A DNA stretch of 64,000 nucleotides from Cordia subcordata (Eukaryota; Streptophyta; Magnoliopsida; Boraginales; Cordiaceae): positions 11,484,501 through 11,548,500 of the forward strand of contig JAPTOF010000005.1 of NCBI GenBank assembly GCA_028554755.1, written 5' to 3'. Below, in pieces: positions 47,706 through 59,893 of the stretch (position 1 is the stretch's first letter; the number at the start of each line of letters is the position of its first letter). The position numbers were made by a program, and so were the translations under genes. Under the pieces are notes generated by a model. It saw only the letters and a list, made by a program, of their open reading frames with translations. It made no database searches and was not told the origin of the DNA.

Positions 47706-50700
47706 ATGTCTCCGCCGACTAAACCCTCCCGCGGCTTCTCATTCTTCGGCGTCGGCGGAGGAAGAAATCACGGGAAAGCCGATCCGGCGGAGCCGCCGCC
47801 GCCACAGCTGAAGGTAGAGGCGGACAGGCAAGTGTACAGGCCGGGCGATCCAGTGTGCATTGCGCTCGAGATCCACAATCCGACCGCCACGTGTTCGCTT
47901 CTGATTGAAAAGCTCAATTTCGAGATCAAAGGGATCGAGAAATTGGATACGCAGTGGTTCAATGTCCCTAAATCATCTCCACCCGATTCCAAGCAGCGCA
48001 GAGGTAATTTAATTATTTGTTTTATTCTATTTTCTAAAAAAGTTTTAAGTACAATAATTTTTTTTTTCATTTTGCGTAATTTTCTTTTTTTTTTCTTCAC
48101 ATTATTAGTTACTTTGAGCTACCGATTTGACATGGTTGATTTCGTATATGCGAGTATCTATATGAGTATTTGTATGTTACACAAGCGAAGTAATAAATCT
48201 CTTTCTCTTCAAGTGAAAAACTAAATCACTACTTCACCGTTGCACCAATGCTCTTGTTGAAGTGAAAAACTAATCTCTTTTCCTTTTTTCTGCTTGAAAA
48301 TGAAAATGAGAAGCAGATCAAGTTAAAAAATAAAGATTCCATTTTTTATTTTTTAATTTTTCCGGTTACGTAAGCAATATATATTTATAAGGGATTGGCC
48401 TACTGCATAATTAGCAAAGGATATATAATTTAAGATGTAGCAAGACTAAGAAAGGCTTAATATAATGGAGGGACTTGTTTGATGATCATATAGAAATGGA
48501 AGTGGCAGGATGCTCCTTTTGGGTCTGTATTAGGAGAGATTATTGATGATCACACTCTAAGCCAAGGCCATGACCATAATTCCTGTAAAATACTAATTTT
48601 GAAAGCTTGAAAATTGGCTCAGCTAACTAAGTTTTATTCCTAACGATTTGCAGTCCATTCGAGAGTGAATCTTGCCTTTCCATTGTGCAAAATAGAGGGA
48701 GAACTCCTTTTTTTACAAAATGCTGTGTTATTAGTAATGGTGAAGGTGTTTACTAAAGTTCTCGTGCTTGTGCTACTTTTCCTTGCTCTGTATGATCAGT
48801 CACAAACATGGGCAAGGGGAAAGTAAGATGAAACAGTAGCATAGTTAATTTGACTTGTCTTCTCAAATATATGCCGGTTCCCACTTATCTTTATTTATAT
48901 TTGCTAAGGTTGTTGCCTAAGTTTTTTCATTTGCTTCTGGAGTTGAATAGGAACAAATTGCCTTGGACTTGAGAAGATATTTTATGATTATTTATTCTTG
49001 GTTCTTGGTCCAAAACTTAAGATAAAGTAAAATATCAACTTGAAGTTCAGGTAGCAAAATAGACACAAAAGGGGAAAGTGAAAGTACAAACTTCTTTCTT
49101 TTTCATGTTCAGATCTATGGTTGTGAGTTGCATATTCCTTTTCTCAGGGGAGTATGTTTTCATGGATGGCTCAGCACCTTCAATGGTTTCAAATCAGATT
49201 CTTTCATCTGGGGCTACTAAAAAATGTAAGCCTCTTGTGCACTTTATCATTTGCTGCCCTTATATTTATGTGTTTTCATGTCCTAATTCAGGAAACTTAA
49301 TTTACATTCTCATAAAATATTCTCAATCTTCCATAATACCATAAAGGCTAGAATGTGGTCTAATAGTTGAAGATTTTCATTTACAACTCCTTAAGGTTTG
49401 TTGTCAATTTAAAATTTCACCTTTCAGTTTTCTAAAATTTATTGTTGTCTGTTGACTTTGAACATGTGGCTATTGGCCATTGCAAGATAGGATAGTATTG
49501 ACTCTTTTATCACACCTTGGGATATTGGTGCGGGATGAGATGGCATAAGTTGTCTCTGTTGGGCGTGATCAGTGAAAGGTTGAACCTATGATGCAGCCTT
49601 GGGGCAGTGCCATCATGTGCAATGGTGGAAGTACTTGTGAACGTCTAGACGTGTGATGGAGGTTGTATGGGTAGTTGCATTGTGTGTTGTGGTGGCAAGA
49701 CTTGTGGATAACTAGATTTTTCATGATGGCTCTGTGGATAGTGGTGTCATCTGTTTGTAGTGGCGGCACTTGTAATTATAGAGGGCTGCGCGATTTAGGA
49801 ACAACCAATTTATATAATGATTGTTGCATTGCGGGGTGGTGTGTATACAACATTATGGTGAAGGATGTGTCCACTTGGTATTCTTGTGGATACGAGGAAC
49901 CATGTGGACATGAAAATGATCTTGGTGGAAATTTGGACTTGCTTTATATATAGTGCACTAAGCATGTGCAGTAGAAGTTTTTACAGAGTTCTGATTTCAA
50001 AAGATCAATGTTGCTCATGACGGAGTCAAAATTTTTATCAAGGAGGGTCAAGTATAAATCAAAAACATTCAACGTGAATACAATTCTGATTTAAAAGAGT
50101 ATAAATACTATTTTCATGTGATTGTTCTACCAATATTCTTCTTTCTTTGTTTCCCTTCATCTTTAATCTTTTTTTTTCCCCCCTTTTCTAAAATAATGTG
50201 ATATATATCAACAATCTCCCACTTCTCTTTTGTGATAATCGGTACACTTGCCATATTTATAATCCCTTATCTATTATTTATTAATTACTACTCAATTGCT
50301 TATATACTTTATTGTTTCTAAAATTAATTAATGAGTTATATGATTGCAAGGTTAATATTGTCAAACTGGAAATACAAGAATATATATTTTATTTTATCTA
50401 ACTAAAAACTAAATTTACTTGTCTATTCTTAGTAAAGCATGAAATATGAAATGGTAAGAGGTCATTCATAAATTTAAGGTGTGTTATCTGGGTTACGTAC
50501 ATAAATTAATTTTAAATACCATCTCAAATTACATTACAATAAAAATAATTTATCAAATGCAGGGAGGGTTATGTAGCTTTGTCAATGATATGACCATAAT
50601 TATCTCAAAGTTTCTAGGTCAACTTTGTGGGGGAATAGTGCTCAATGCATGGTGGCCATGTTCTCCCACGTAGTTAATAGGCAGACTTGTGGGATTGTAT

Positions 50701-53700
50701 CTACTGTGGTCTACCATGAAGTTGGTAGGCAAGACTTGCAGGACAGCAGCCCCAAATTAGTGGCCATGTTCTCGCATGAAGGTAGTGAGCAGACTTTGCA
50801 GGATCATGTTATATACTTGGTTGCCATGTCTGCTCACATAGTTAGGATGTTAACTACTCCTGTGCCCTTTCCCGATGATTCACATTTTTGAGTGATTGAG
50901 AGAAAAACACTAGAGAGAAGTGGTCAAGCTACCTTCGGCTCATGGTGTGCACCAACACTCCTTGACTTGGAAGACAATTATTGGATATGTTTATTTTAAT
51001 TAAGTTCCAACTCTAACTTTGATAATGGACTCCCTCACTGAGACTAGCAAAATTTAAAAAGGAGAAAAGTATTTGACATTACATGTTAATTACAAAAGCC
51101 AAAATGAAAATGAAGGGCCACAAAAAGCAAAAGAAGAAAAGATGATCTGAGTTGATCAATTTAGCAAAAGCTTTCAAAATCTAAAATTTGGTAAATTTGT
51201 TCTATCCATTCTATCAATCACCTTAACTTAGCCAAGTCCTTGGAATTGTAAAAGGTGTTGGGTGAATACACTCAAATGAGATTTCTTGTACATAGAGCTA
51301 ATTGAGGAGATGCCATAACAGGAGCAAGTGGTGGCACCTAATCTTATAGCTGATACTAGCTGGTGGGATAGAGTTTAGTTTAAAACTGGTTTCTTCAGTT
51401 GTTTACTGGTGCTTGCTTTTATTCAGAACTGAGAATGCTTGTTGATAATGCTGTTAAAAATTTGCTCTATTTATCCAATAAAGTTTGTAAAATGTCTATA
51501 AGTTGAGTTCAAGAAAGTATAAGCTTAATTCTTTATTTGAGGTAGGCTCTAAATACTATGGAGGTATCCAGTAGAGTTGATTGATCTACTCAGATACATA
51601 ACTACCACAAGGGTATCAAAGGACATATACCTGTGACTTTGGAATTCAAAACTAATTTGAATTCCTACCATAGTGTAAGCCCTATGGAGGACAGAAACGG
51701 GAGCGTTTCATGATTCATTTTTAATCAAGTCCATTGGATTATGTTTCTGCATCGTTTCCTATAAAATGATTGTTCTGTCAGTTTTATCAATCTTTTAAGA
51801 GGGTCTTCACATATCTGGAATTTGGTGTTGTCTAGTTATGGTTATCCTGTTGAAAGAACGCCATTTATTGTATTATTGTTCTCTAATCACTAATCAGGTT
51901 AGCTAAGTTTTTGAGATGGCATACCATTAAAAACTTTTCTTATTCATTGTAGATCTAGTGGATGAAAGAATGGTATTTAAACTGAAGGAAAAGAATGATT
52001 TAGAAACAACAACTAGTTCAACTGAGACCTGGAACCTAACAATTTTGAATAACTGAAGGCTTCAGGTTTCTGTGACCAGTTAGTTATGAAACCTATATCC
52101 TCTTTGAAGATGAATCCAATTCTTTTGACTTCTTTGTTTTAACATTGTCAAATTTTATCTGGAGTCTTGCCTTGGGCTTTTCTTTTTTATTTGATTGATT
52201 TCTTGTCAAAATCATTTTATCACAATTATCTGGTTCAAGCAAAAAGTGTTTGAAAAATTTAAATTCACTTCAGATGTGGTGCGAACCCTTTTGCCTACCA
52301 CCTTACCACCATCATACAGAGGTGCAACAATTCGCTATCTGTACTATGTCAGAAGTACGATATCCGGGCAATACTTAATGTTGGAGAATGGACAGTCTGA
52401 TGCAGAGTCAATATATGGACTTTCTGATGTGGTTAGTTTTCTTTTGTTCTCATGTCTTAGCTGCAATTTTTTGTTAGCCAGCCATTTAGGAGCATCTTTG
52501 AGCTACATAATTGCGCATTTCCAACTCTGCACTGTAATGCCATAAATTTTTCATTATCATATTTTAGTGTTTTTAATAAATTCTTTACTAAAAGAATCTG
52601 TGAACATACTTAATTAGAAAATTATAAAAATAAAACTGGGCATGTTTCATGCTGTCAGTTAAGTTTGAAGTACTTACAAGTATTTGTCATCCTGTTTAAA
52701 TAGAAAACATCCTTGTCTAAACTGAAAACTGCAAAATGTGATGGAATTGTGTGAACCTCTTTTCTTTTACTATTTGAACTGATTGTATTGTGACAAAATG
52801 AATGTCAAACGTAAACTTTCTTTTGTTAGGAATAGGTGACTTTTTAGTTTCAGGTCATGGTGCTATCCAGTACCAGATGGGCATCTTTGCCCCATGTGAT
52901 CCTTATTGCGTTGTTCCTCACTAAAAGAAATTAATCATGACATTCTGTCCCTTTCAGTGAACGTAAAAGTATTTACTGCTTGTCATCTTCAGTTATTCAA
53001 GATATTCCCAAATGATCTTTACTTTTCCTCCCATTTCTAATTGTTTTTTGTAATTTTCTTTGTTAAAGATAATTCCCATGTTTTAGAGTCTACATTACTT
53101 GGAAACGTTATCTATATATTTATTAAGTATGGTTATCCTCAACAACCATATTGTTTTATTCAAAAAAGGAACTGGTATGGCATTTTTGGGTTTAATGCTA
53201 GGGAGTGTTTCTTTATTTATTTATCTTTTTCAATTCTATGCTTAGGTGGGGTTCCAGATGGCACCTCAAGATTGTGTCTTCAATTTTTTTAATGTTATTT
53301 TGTATTTTTTCTTAACAGTTAATTAGAGAAAAAAATCATCAATGACAAGTTGATCAAAAAAATTCAAAAGATAAACTATTTTCAGAAAATTTTAACCATT
53401 TTGTTATTACATATATTATAATGCTCAATTGTGGTGCCACATGAAACACCGTGTAATTTTTTTTTTTGAACGATTTAAGAAATTGGGGTGACCCATCTGT
53501 CCTTTTCTCCCTGCTCTTTTGGTTTAATGCTTTCTTCTTTTTTTTTTGTTGGGATGCCACGTGGTATCCATGGTTGTTTCTTCAAATCTTTAAAATATAT
53601 ATTTTTTTCTTAATAGTTAAGCTGAAATATTTTTATCATTGACAAATAATTTTTAGCACTTTTTGAGATCTACTCTAATATAAAGAATTAACTCCATACC

Positions 53701-54466
53701 CAGCCACTGACAGGTCGCTAGCAGGTATATACTGTAAGGACGTAATAGAACGAACAAAAGTTAGCTTTGGTAGCTAGGCATGATGACTGCTAAAGAAGCT
53801 TTTACACAAAGTTGTTGCCAAATATCCAAAAAATTCTACAGAATTGTTATGGTAGAGGGAAAGATAACATCACATGACATTTGGTCGAAGGAGATATGAG
53901 AGAAGCAGTATTTGTTATATACTATGATTGGACCAGGTTTAACTATGTGAGACAACATAGTATTGTCAGTCTTGTACATAAGCTGGAAGGAGAGAAGGCT
54001 AGCAAGTGGAGGAATAAAGTAAGGGTTAAGGAAGAATGAAAAGGGGAAAGAAAAAGAAATTAAATTACGTCAGACAAGACCTGGTAATTTTCTCCTTAAC
54101 TGTGATTGAGGAAAACTACTGTTACTTTACAGCTGGTTAACGGAAGAGTAATAAATGCCTAAAAAGAAAGGATAGGGGTATAGGTTTCACTACCGAGACA
54201 TTGACAATAAGGAATTCCATGTGAAATTAACCCTACTTTATATTCATTCCTATTAGTAGATTAAGAAATTCTTTAAATACCTGACCTGTGAAATATCAGT
54301 CTCTGAGGCCCAACTATCCAGATAATTATTTAGATTTTATCTGATCTTTTTGCCTAGCTCTTAGTTATGGGTTATGTTCAATTTGTGCAGGAAGCCCGAA
54401 CACCTGTGCAAATATGGGTGACACAGAAAACCAATGGCTTGCAAAATGAAGAAGTTCAAAATGATG
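47706..54466 (+). CDS. RGP1: RGP1 homologue (RIC1-RGP1 Rab6/Ypt6 exchange factor subunit), first four exons
   Basis: Exons are 47706-48003, 49148-49225, 52274-52431 and 54391-54466, about 203 codons. All introns begin GT and end AG and the phases fit (1, 1, 0, 1). The N-terminus has KVEADRQVYRPGDPV and IEKLNFEIKGIEKLDTQW, exon 2 has GEYVFMDGSAP, exon 3 has LPPSYRGATIRYLYYV, and exon 4 has PVQIWVTQKTNGL. These match the N-terminal half of plant Rgp1-domain proteins. Rgp1 binds Ric1, and in yeast the pair activates the Golgi GTPase Ypt6 (Rab6). The plant role is inferred from family. Introns are 1.1, 3.0, 2.0 and over 9.5 kb. The C-terminal half is missing because intron 4 runs past the window end. 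Intron 4 holds two copia elements. The start is the first ATG after the AAT repeat. Confidence 0.9.
50620..50880. repeat. Degenerate minisatellite in RGP1 intron 2
   Basis: The phrase GTGGCCATGTTCTC with a following CAGACTTG(T/C)(G/A)GG occurs about three or four times with a spacing of roughly 60-110 bases, for example at 50651, 50760 and 50819. A related GC-richer stretch lies at 49560-49900. Confidence 0.6.
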
Positions 54467-55199
54467 GTAAGGTTATTTCTAGTTTGTTCTTTTTAGGCAC
54501 TGTGTACTGATGGATTGCTTGTCATGTTGATTTTTATTTCAGAAGTTGGGTATTGGGATTGGCTGAGAAAAATTCAATGTCTCATCAGGCTGGCTAGTGT
54601 GCAAAGAAACTGATTCTTTCTGTTATTAAATAGTAATGGAGTGATCAATGCTTGCACCAAAATTCAACTAGTTGATGTTCTTTTGCCTGCAACTTCCTTT
54701 CAACTACTTCAGTGTTTTTTTCCCCCCCCTTCTTTTTTCTTTTCTCTTTTCTCTTTCTCTTTCTCCACCTGCAACTCCTTTACTCAGAGGTGACTTTGAC
54801 CCACTGGATCATATCAATGTAGAAAACATAATTGGGTGACTTGTCTTTTACCTGGTCTATTGATGGCTTGTTCTAGATTGGTTCAAGACTTTGCTGACAC
54901 TCTGTGACAAGATTTCTTAGACCAACTCTAGTGAATTTTAGAGTGTTTCTAGTCCTTCCTGATAGAGATTTGATTGTCTGAAAGGGTCATCTGTGGGCAG
55001 CTAATTTTGGGTCTTTTTTTCTTTATTTTGATGGTGAGTTGAACATTGAGTTAGCAATTTCAGATTACCTGCTGCAAAGCGGTCCCTTTTTCCTCTCTCT
55101 TTTCTTTCTTCCTTCTCTGTCTCTTTTTTCTCCGGTGGGGTGTGGAGATAGTTTGAGGGAACCGGAAAATGTATAAGAAGTTGTTAAGAAAGGAAATGT
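54467..55199. other. RGP1 intron 4 before the copia insertions
   Basis: No further RGP1 exon is recognised. Pyrimidine tracts lie at about 54720-54765 and 55085-55130. Confidence 0.6.
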
Positions 55200-55421
55200 A
55201 CGGAATTATGTTCAAAAGTAGATTCTAGATCACTTTGAAGTTGATATAGTCTTGTTAATAAGGAAGAGACATAAAGATAAAGAGAATAGTTTGAAGGTTT
55301 CGTACCTTTTAGAGTACTAGCCTACTCTATTTATAATATTATGAGAACCAAAAAATATGATATCTCCTCCGATGTGAGAGAGAGACTTATTATAATAATA
55401 TACTACCTAACTCATACTTAA
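55200..55421 (-). repeat. 3' LTR of copia element 1
   Basis: On the minus strand it follows the purine tract GAAAAGGAG and begins TATTAAGTATGAG, probably TG originally. A TATAAATAG box lies inside at about 55328. The inner boundary is clear. The outer one is uncertain because the 5' LTR is not in the window. Confidence 0.6.
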
Positions 55422-58400
55422 TACTCCTTTTCAAGCTGGAGCATATATATCATAAATGCTCAGTTTGTTACAAATATATTTAACCCGAGAACCACCACCA
55501 AGAGACTTTGTAAATAAATTAGCTAACTGATCACTCGAGCTAACAAAAGAAGTAATAATCTCCTTGGATAATAGCTTCTGCCTAACAAAGTGACAATCTA
55601 TCTCAATGTGTTTAGTCCTTTCATGAAACACTGGGTTTGTGGCAATATGTATCGCAGCCTGATTATCGCAAACAAGTTTCATAGGACTTGAACAGGTGAC
55701 TTGAATCCCTTTCAGAAGATTTTGTACCCATATCAACTCACAAGTGGCTACTGCCATAGCTCGATATTCTGATTCAGCACTTGAACGGGCTACTACATCT
55801 TGTTTCTTACTCTTCCAGGAAACAAGATTTTCTCCGACAAACACACAGAAACCAGAGGTGGACCTTCTATCAGTCGGACTACCTACCCAATCAGCGTCTG
55901 AGTACCCAACAACCTCTATGTGCCCATGGTCACTATACATCAAGCCTTTCCCAGGTAAGCTTTTAATATACCGTAAGATTCGAATAACTGCTTCCCAATG
56001 TCTTTCTCGTGGAGAGTTCAGAAACTGACTGACAACACTTACTGCAAAAGAGATATCCGGTCGAGTAACTGTAAGGTAATTGAGTTTTCCAACTAACCTT
56101 TTGTATCTCCCCAGATCTGATATCAACTCCCTTTCATCTGGAAGAAGCTTCACATTTGGGTCCATAGGTGAGTCACAAGGTCGCGCACCGAGTAACCCTG
56201 CCTCACTCAATGTATCTAATGCATATTTACGTTGGGTAATAAATACCCCTTGGTTCGACAAAGCAACCTCAATACCCAAGAAATAGTGAAGCGGCCCTAG
56301 GTCTTTGGTTTGGAATTGCTGATGAAGAAAAGCCTTCAACTAATCAATCCCGTTGCTATCATCACCTGTTATGACAATATCATCTACATACACAATCAAA
56401 AGAAGCCGTTTACCGGATAAGCATCGATAGAACACCGAATGGTCCACGTTACAACGAGTCATGCCAAATTCAAGAACTACAGTACTAAAGCGTCCAAACC
56501 ACGCCCTCGGAGATTGCTTGAGACCATACAGGGCCTTTTTTAAACGACTTACCTTTTGAGACTCCCCCTGAGCAACAAACCCTGGTGGTTGCTCCGTATA
56601 CACTTCCTCATCAATATCACCATTCAGGAAAGCATTCTTGATATCCAACTGATGAAGTGACCAATGGTGAATAGCTGCCAAGGAAAGGAAAATACGAACA
56701 GAGGACATCTTAGCAACGGGAGAAAATGTGTCACTATAATCAAGACCATAAACCTTTGTGTATCCCTTGGCCACCAGTCGAGCCTTCAAACGATCCACCT
56801 GACCATCTGGTGAGACCTTCACTGTATAGACCCATCGACAACCAATAGAGGACTTGCCGGGTGGCAAATCAACTAACTCTCAAGTTCCATTATGATGTAA
56901 CGCAGACATTTCTTCAAGCATAGCAGCTCGCCAACCAGGATGAGCACAAGCCTCTGACACAGACTTAAGAATGGAAACAGAAGAAAGAGAGGCAACAAAG
57001 GATGCATATGAAGGAGACAAAGAATCGTAAGACACAAAGTTAGATATAGGGTGCTTAGTGGTGCAAGAACGAGTACCTTTACGAAGAGCAATGGGCATGT
57101 CAAGATCAGACGATTGAGCAAAAACTGGATCTGAAGGCAGCGAATCAGAGGATACCAGGGCAGGTAGCAACGGACGTGATCGGCGTGAATAAACCCGGAG
57201 GTCCGGTCTATCTAGACGTACAGTGGGAGGTAGTAGTGAAGTAGCATCAGGAGTGGATGTGAGGTCTGAAGTAGGAGAAAGGGCCAAAGGTGCATCGAAG
57301 GTGGGTACTGGAAGTGGTAAAGACTTAACCACGGTATCAGAAGTGGTGGTAGACGGGAAAAAGGAAGTGTGTTCAAAGAAGGTAACATTAGCTGATACAA
57401 ACTATCGCTGTAACTCAGGAGAGTAACAACGGTAACCCTTTTGATGCCGAGAGTACCCAAGAAACACACACTTGATAGATCGAGGGTCTAACTTGTCTAC
57501 CCCAGGGGAGAGATTGTGGACAAAGCAGACACATCCAAAAACCCGAGGAGGAAGCATGTAAATAGCATCTCGAGGGAACAAAATAGAGAATGGTATTTGA
57601 TCATGTAACACAGAGGATGGCATACGGTTGATAAGATAACACGATGTTAGGATCGCATCATCCCAAAAATGAAGAGGTACATGTCTATGGAGAAGAAGAG
57701 TACGAGCCGTCTCAATGAGATGACGATTCTTCCTTTTAGCAACCCCATTTTGTTGTGGAGTATGCGAACAATATGACTGGTGAAGAATGCCACGAGAAGA
57801 TAGAAATGAAGAAAAAGAAGAAGAAAAGTATTCCTTCGCATTGTCACTGCGAAGAACCTGAATAGAAACCTCAAATTGCGTGTGAATTTCAGCATAAATC
57901 TTGGTAAAAATAGAAAACACCTCAGAAAGTTCTTTCATTAAAAACAACCATGTCATACGGGAATAATCATCAATAAATGTAACAAAATAACGAAATCCAG
58001 ATTTGGAAGTAGTTCGACATGGACCCCAAATATCAGAATGAACAAGAGCAAAGGGGACAGTAGCCTGTTTATTGACTTGATTAATGAAAGAACTACGACT
58101 ATGCTTGCCTAACTGATAGGACTCAGAAGACAATTCTTTGACTGATCCTAAACTAGGAACTATTTTCTTAAGATAAGGCAGGAAAGGATGACCAAGACGA
58201 GAGTGGACTTGTTTTGGTGAGGGGGCAATAACACGTGGTAGATTGAGAAACATCAAGATGCTAGAGTCCTCAATCCTTACGCCCGATACCAATCTTCGCG
58301 CCGATCTTCAGATCCTGGATGGACACAGAGTCAGCAGTAAATGTCACAAAACAGTTAAGTAGTTTGGTAAGCTAACTAATAGATAAAAGGTTGAAAGGGA

Positions 58401-59695
58401 ATTTTGGAAGATACAAAACAGATGAGGGGAAGATTAGATGTAGGATGGGCAATACCAATTCCACGAGCAGAGGTAGACGACCCATCTGCAAGTGTGACAT
58501 GTGAAAACATACCAGGTTTAAAATCAGAGAGTAAACGAACATTACCACAGATATGATCAGATGTACCAGAATCAGGAATCCAAGGACCAAGGTCAGGTAT
58601 AGTATGAGTCATAAGAGCTGTGGATGGGCTAGCCTGGGCAAAAGAGGCGGTTGAAGCGGGATACATAGCTTGTTTAGATGCCTTATATTGTAGGAATTTG
58701 GAATATTCATCCCCTGTAACAGTCACTGAAGTAGGAGCTGCAGAAGTAGAAGACTCGACAGAATTTGTCTGGACTGTATTGGCAACCTGAGAAGGACGAC
58801 CATGAAGAGTCCAACAATTCTCCCGAACATGACCAAGTTTATTGCAGTAACTACAGCGAGGGTGTTAGCCATTTGAGTGACCTCCCCTTCGTCCAGAAGT
58901 ACCACGACCTCTACTGCGACCCCCACGATCAAAGTTATCATCACGGGTTGATGTAAGAGCAACCAAGGCAGATTGATCATCTTGTGAACCAGAAATCAAG
59001 GAGTGAGAATGAGCACGCTGTACTCGAGCATAAGCATCATCTAGAGTTGGCAAGGTAGAGCTAGATAGCAATTGAGAACGTACAACACCATATCGAGGAT
59101 GAAGTCCGTGTAACCAGAAGATCAAGCACAAATTATCCCATTGTTGTGCTATCTCTATGGGGTCAGTACTGAGCGGAAAAAGGTCACGGAATTTAATCAT
59201 GGAACTGTAAAACTGGCTGTAATAATCTGTCAAGTCCATATCTGCTTGGGCCCGCAACATATCAGACACACATCAAACGCTCGAGTAACTTGATGAGAAT
59301 ATCGTACTTTAGCAGAAGTCCAGATAGATTTACAGGTTTGGCAATTCCGAAAGCATGTTTGAATGGAATCTTCTATGGATTGTCAGAGCAAACTCACCAA
59401 CTGGGCATTGACACGACGCCAGGTGCGAGAGTCAGCCGTAGATAAATCAGACGGGCAATCAGAGGATAGATGGTCGTCTAATCCTTGCCCAAGAAACCAA
59501 ATGTTGACGGCCACAGACCATGACGAGTAATTTTTGCCATTCAATTTAATTGTAGTGACAATAGGAGTACCAGAAAAGGAGGGGACAACAACTGATGAAG
59601 TAGCAGTAACTTGAGTTCTTGAGGACTCAGCATAAGTCTCTGTTTTCTCAGTAGAAACAGATTCCATTGACAAGCAGTAGTTTCTAGATTAGATA
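55422..59695 (-). mobile_element. Ty1/copia element 1, nearly full internal region, inactivated
   Basis: Reading from high to low coordinates: gag (59673 to about 58865) with a CSYCNKLGHVRENC zinc knuckle, protease with DSGTSDH (about 58565), integrase (58292-57402), a variable linker, reverse transcriptase (56867-56340) with YVDDIVITGDD, and RNase H to 55431 with SDADW, SSAESEY and CDNQAA. Stops break the frame at 59383, 58862, 56877 and 56340, and there is a frameshift near 59265. The stop at 56877 replaces the expected Trp codon TGG. The integrase has lost both zinc Cys, and its catalytic Glu is Lys in the context NGVAKRKN. The element sits antisense in RGP1 intron 4. Its 5' LTR is not seen, and only about 25 bases of leader remain before element 2. 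Confidence 0.92.
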
Positions 59696-59700
59696 TATTA

Positions 59701-59880
59701 TGTATTATAGTTGTTAGTTAGTTTGTATAGCTGTTAGTTAGTTAGATGAATTGACAGCTAAGAGAATATTCTTGTTGTTCAAGTAAGGCAGTTACTAAAA
59801 TGCCTATAAATACTCTTCTCATGTATTACTTCATTAACAGAAAATGAATACCAAAAATATCTTCTCTTCAGTTTTCTTCA
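59701..59880 (+). repeat. 5' LTR of copia element 2
   Basis: It ends CTTCTTCA directly before the primer site and contains TATAAATA at 59806-59813. The left end is either TGTATTATAG at 59701 or TGTTAGTTAG at 59713, so the length is about 168-180 bp. Confidence 0.7.
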
Positions 59881-59893
59881 TGGTAATTAGAGC
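59881..59893 (+). other. tRNA primer-binding site of copia element 2
   Basis: TGGTAATTAGAGC resembles the TGGTATCAGAGC site for initiator Met tRNA, with changes in the middle. It directly follows the LTR. Confidence 0.6.

Noticed and set aside
54543..54613. Possible fifth RGP1 exon after ATTTCAG, in frame and starting EVGYWDWL
   Set aside because: The frame stops after about 24 codons and does not read like the expected continuation of Rgp1 proteins. At best it is an alternative terminal exon.
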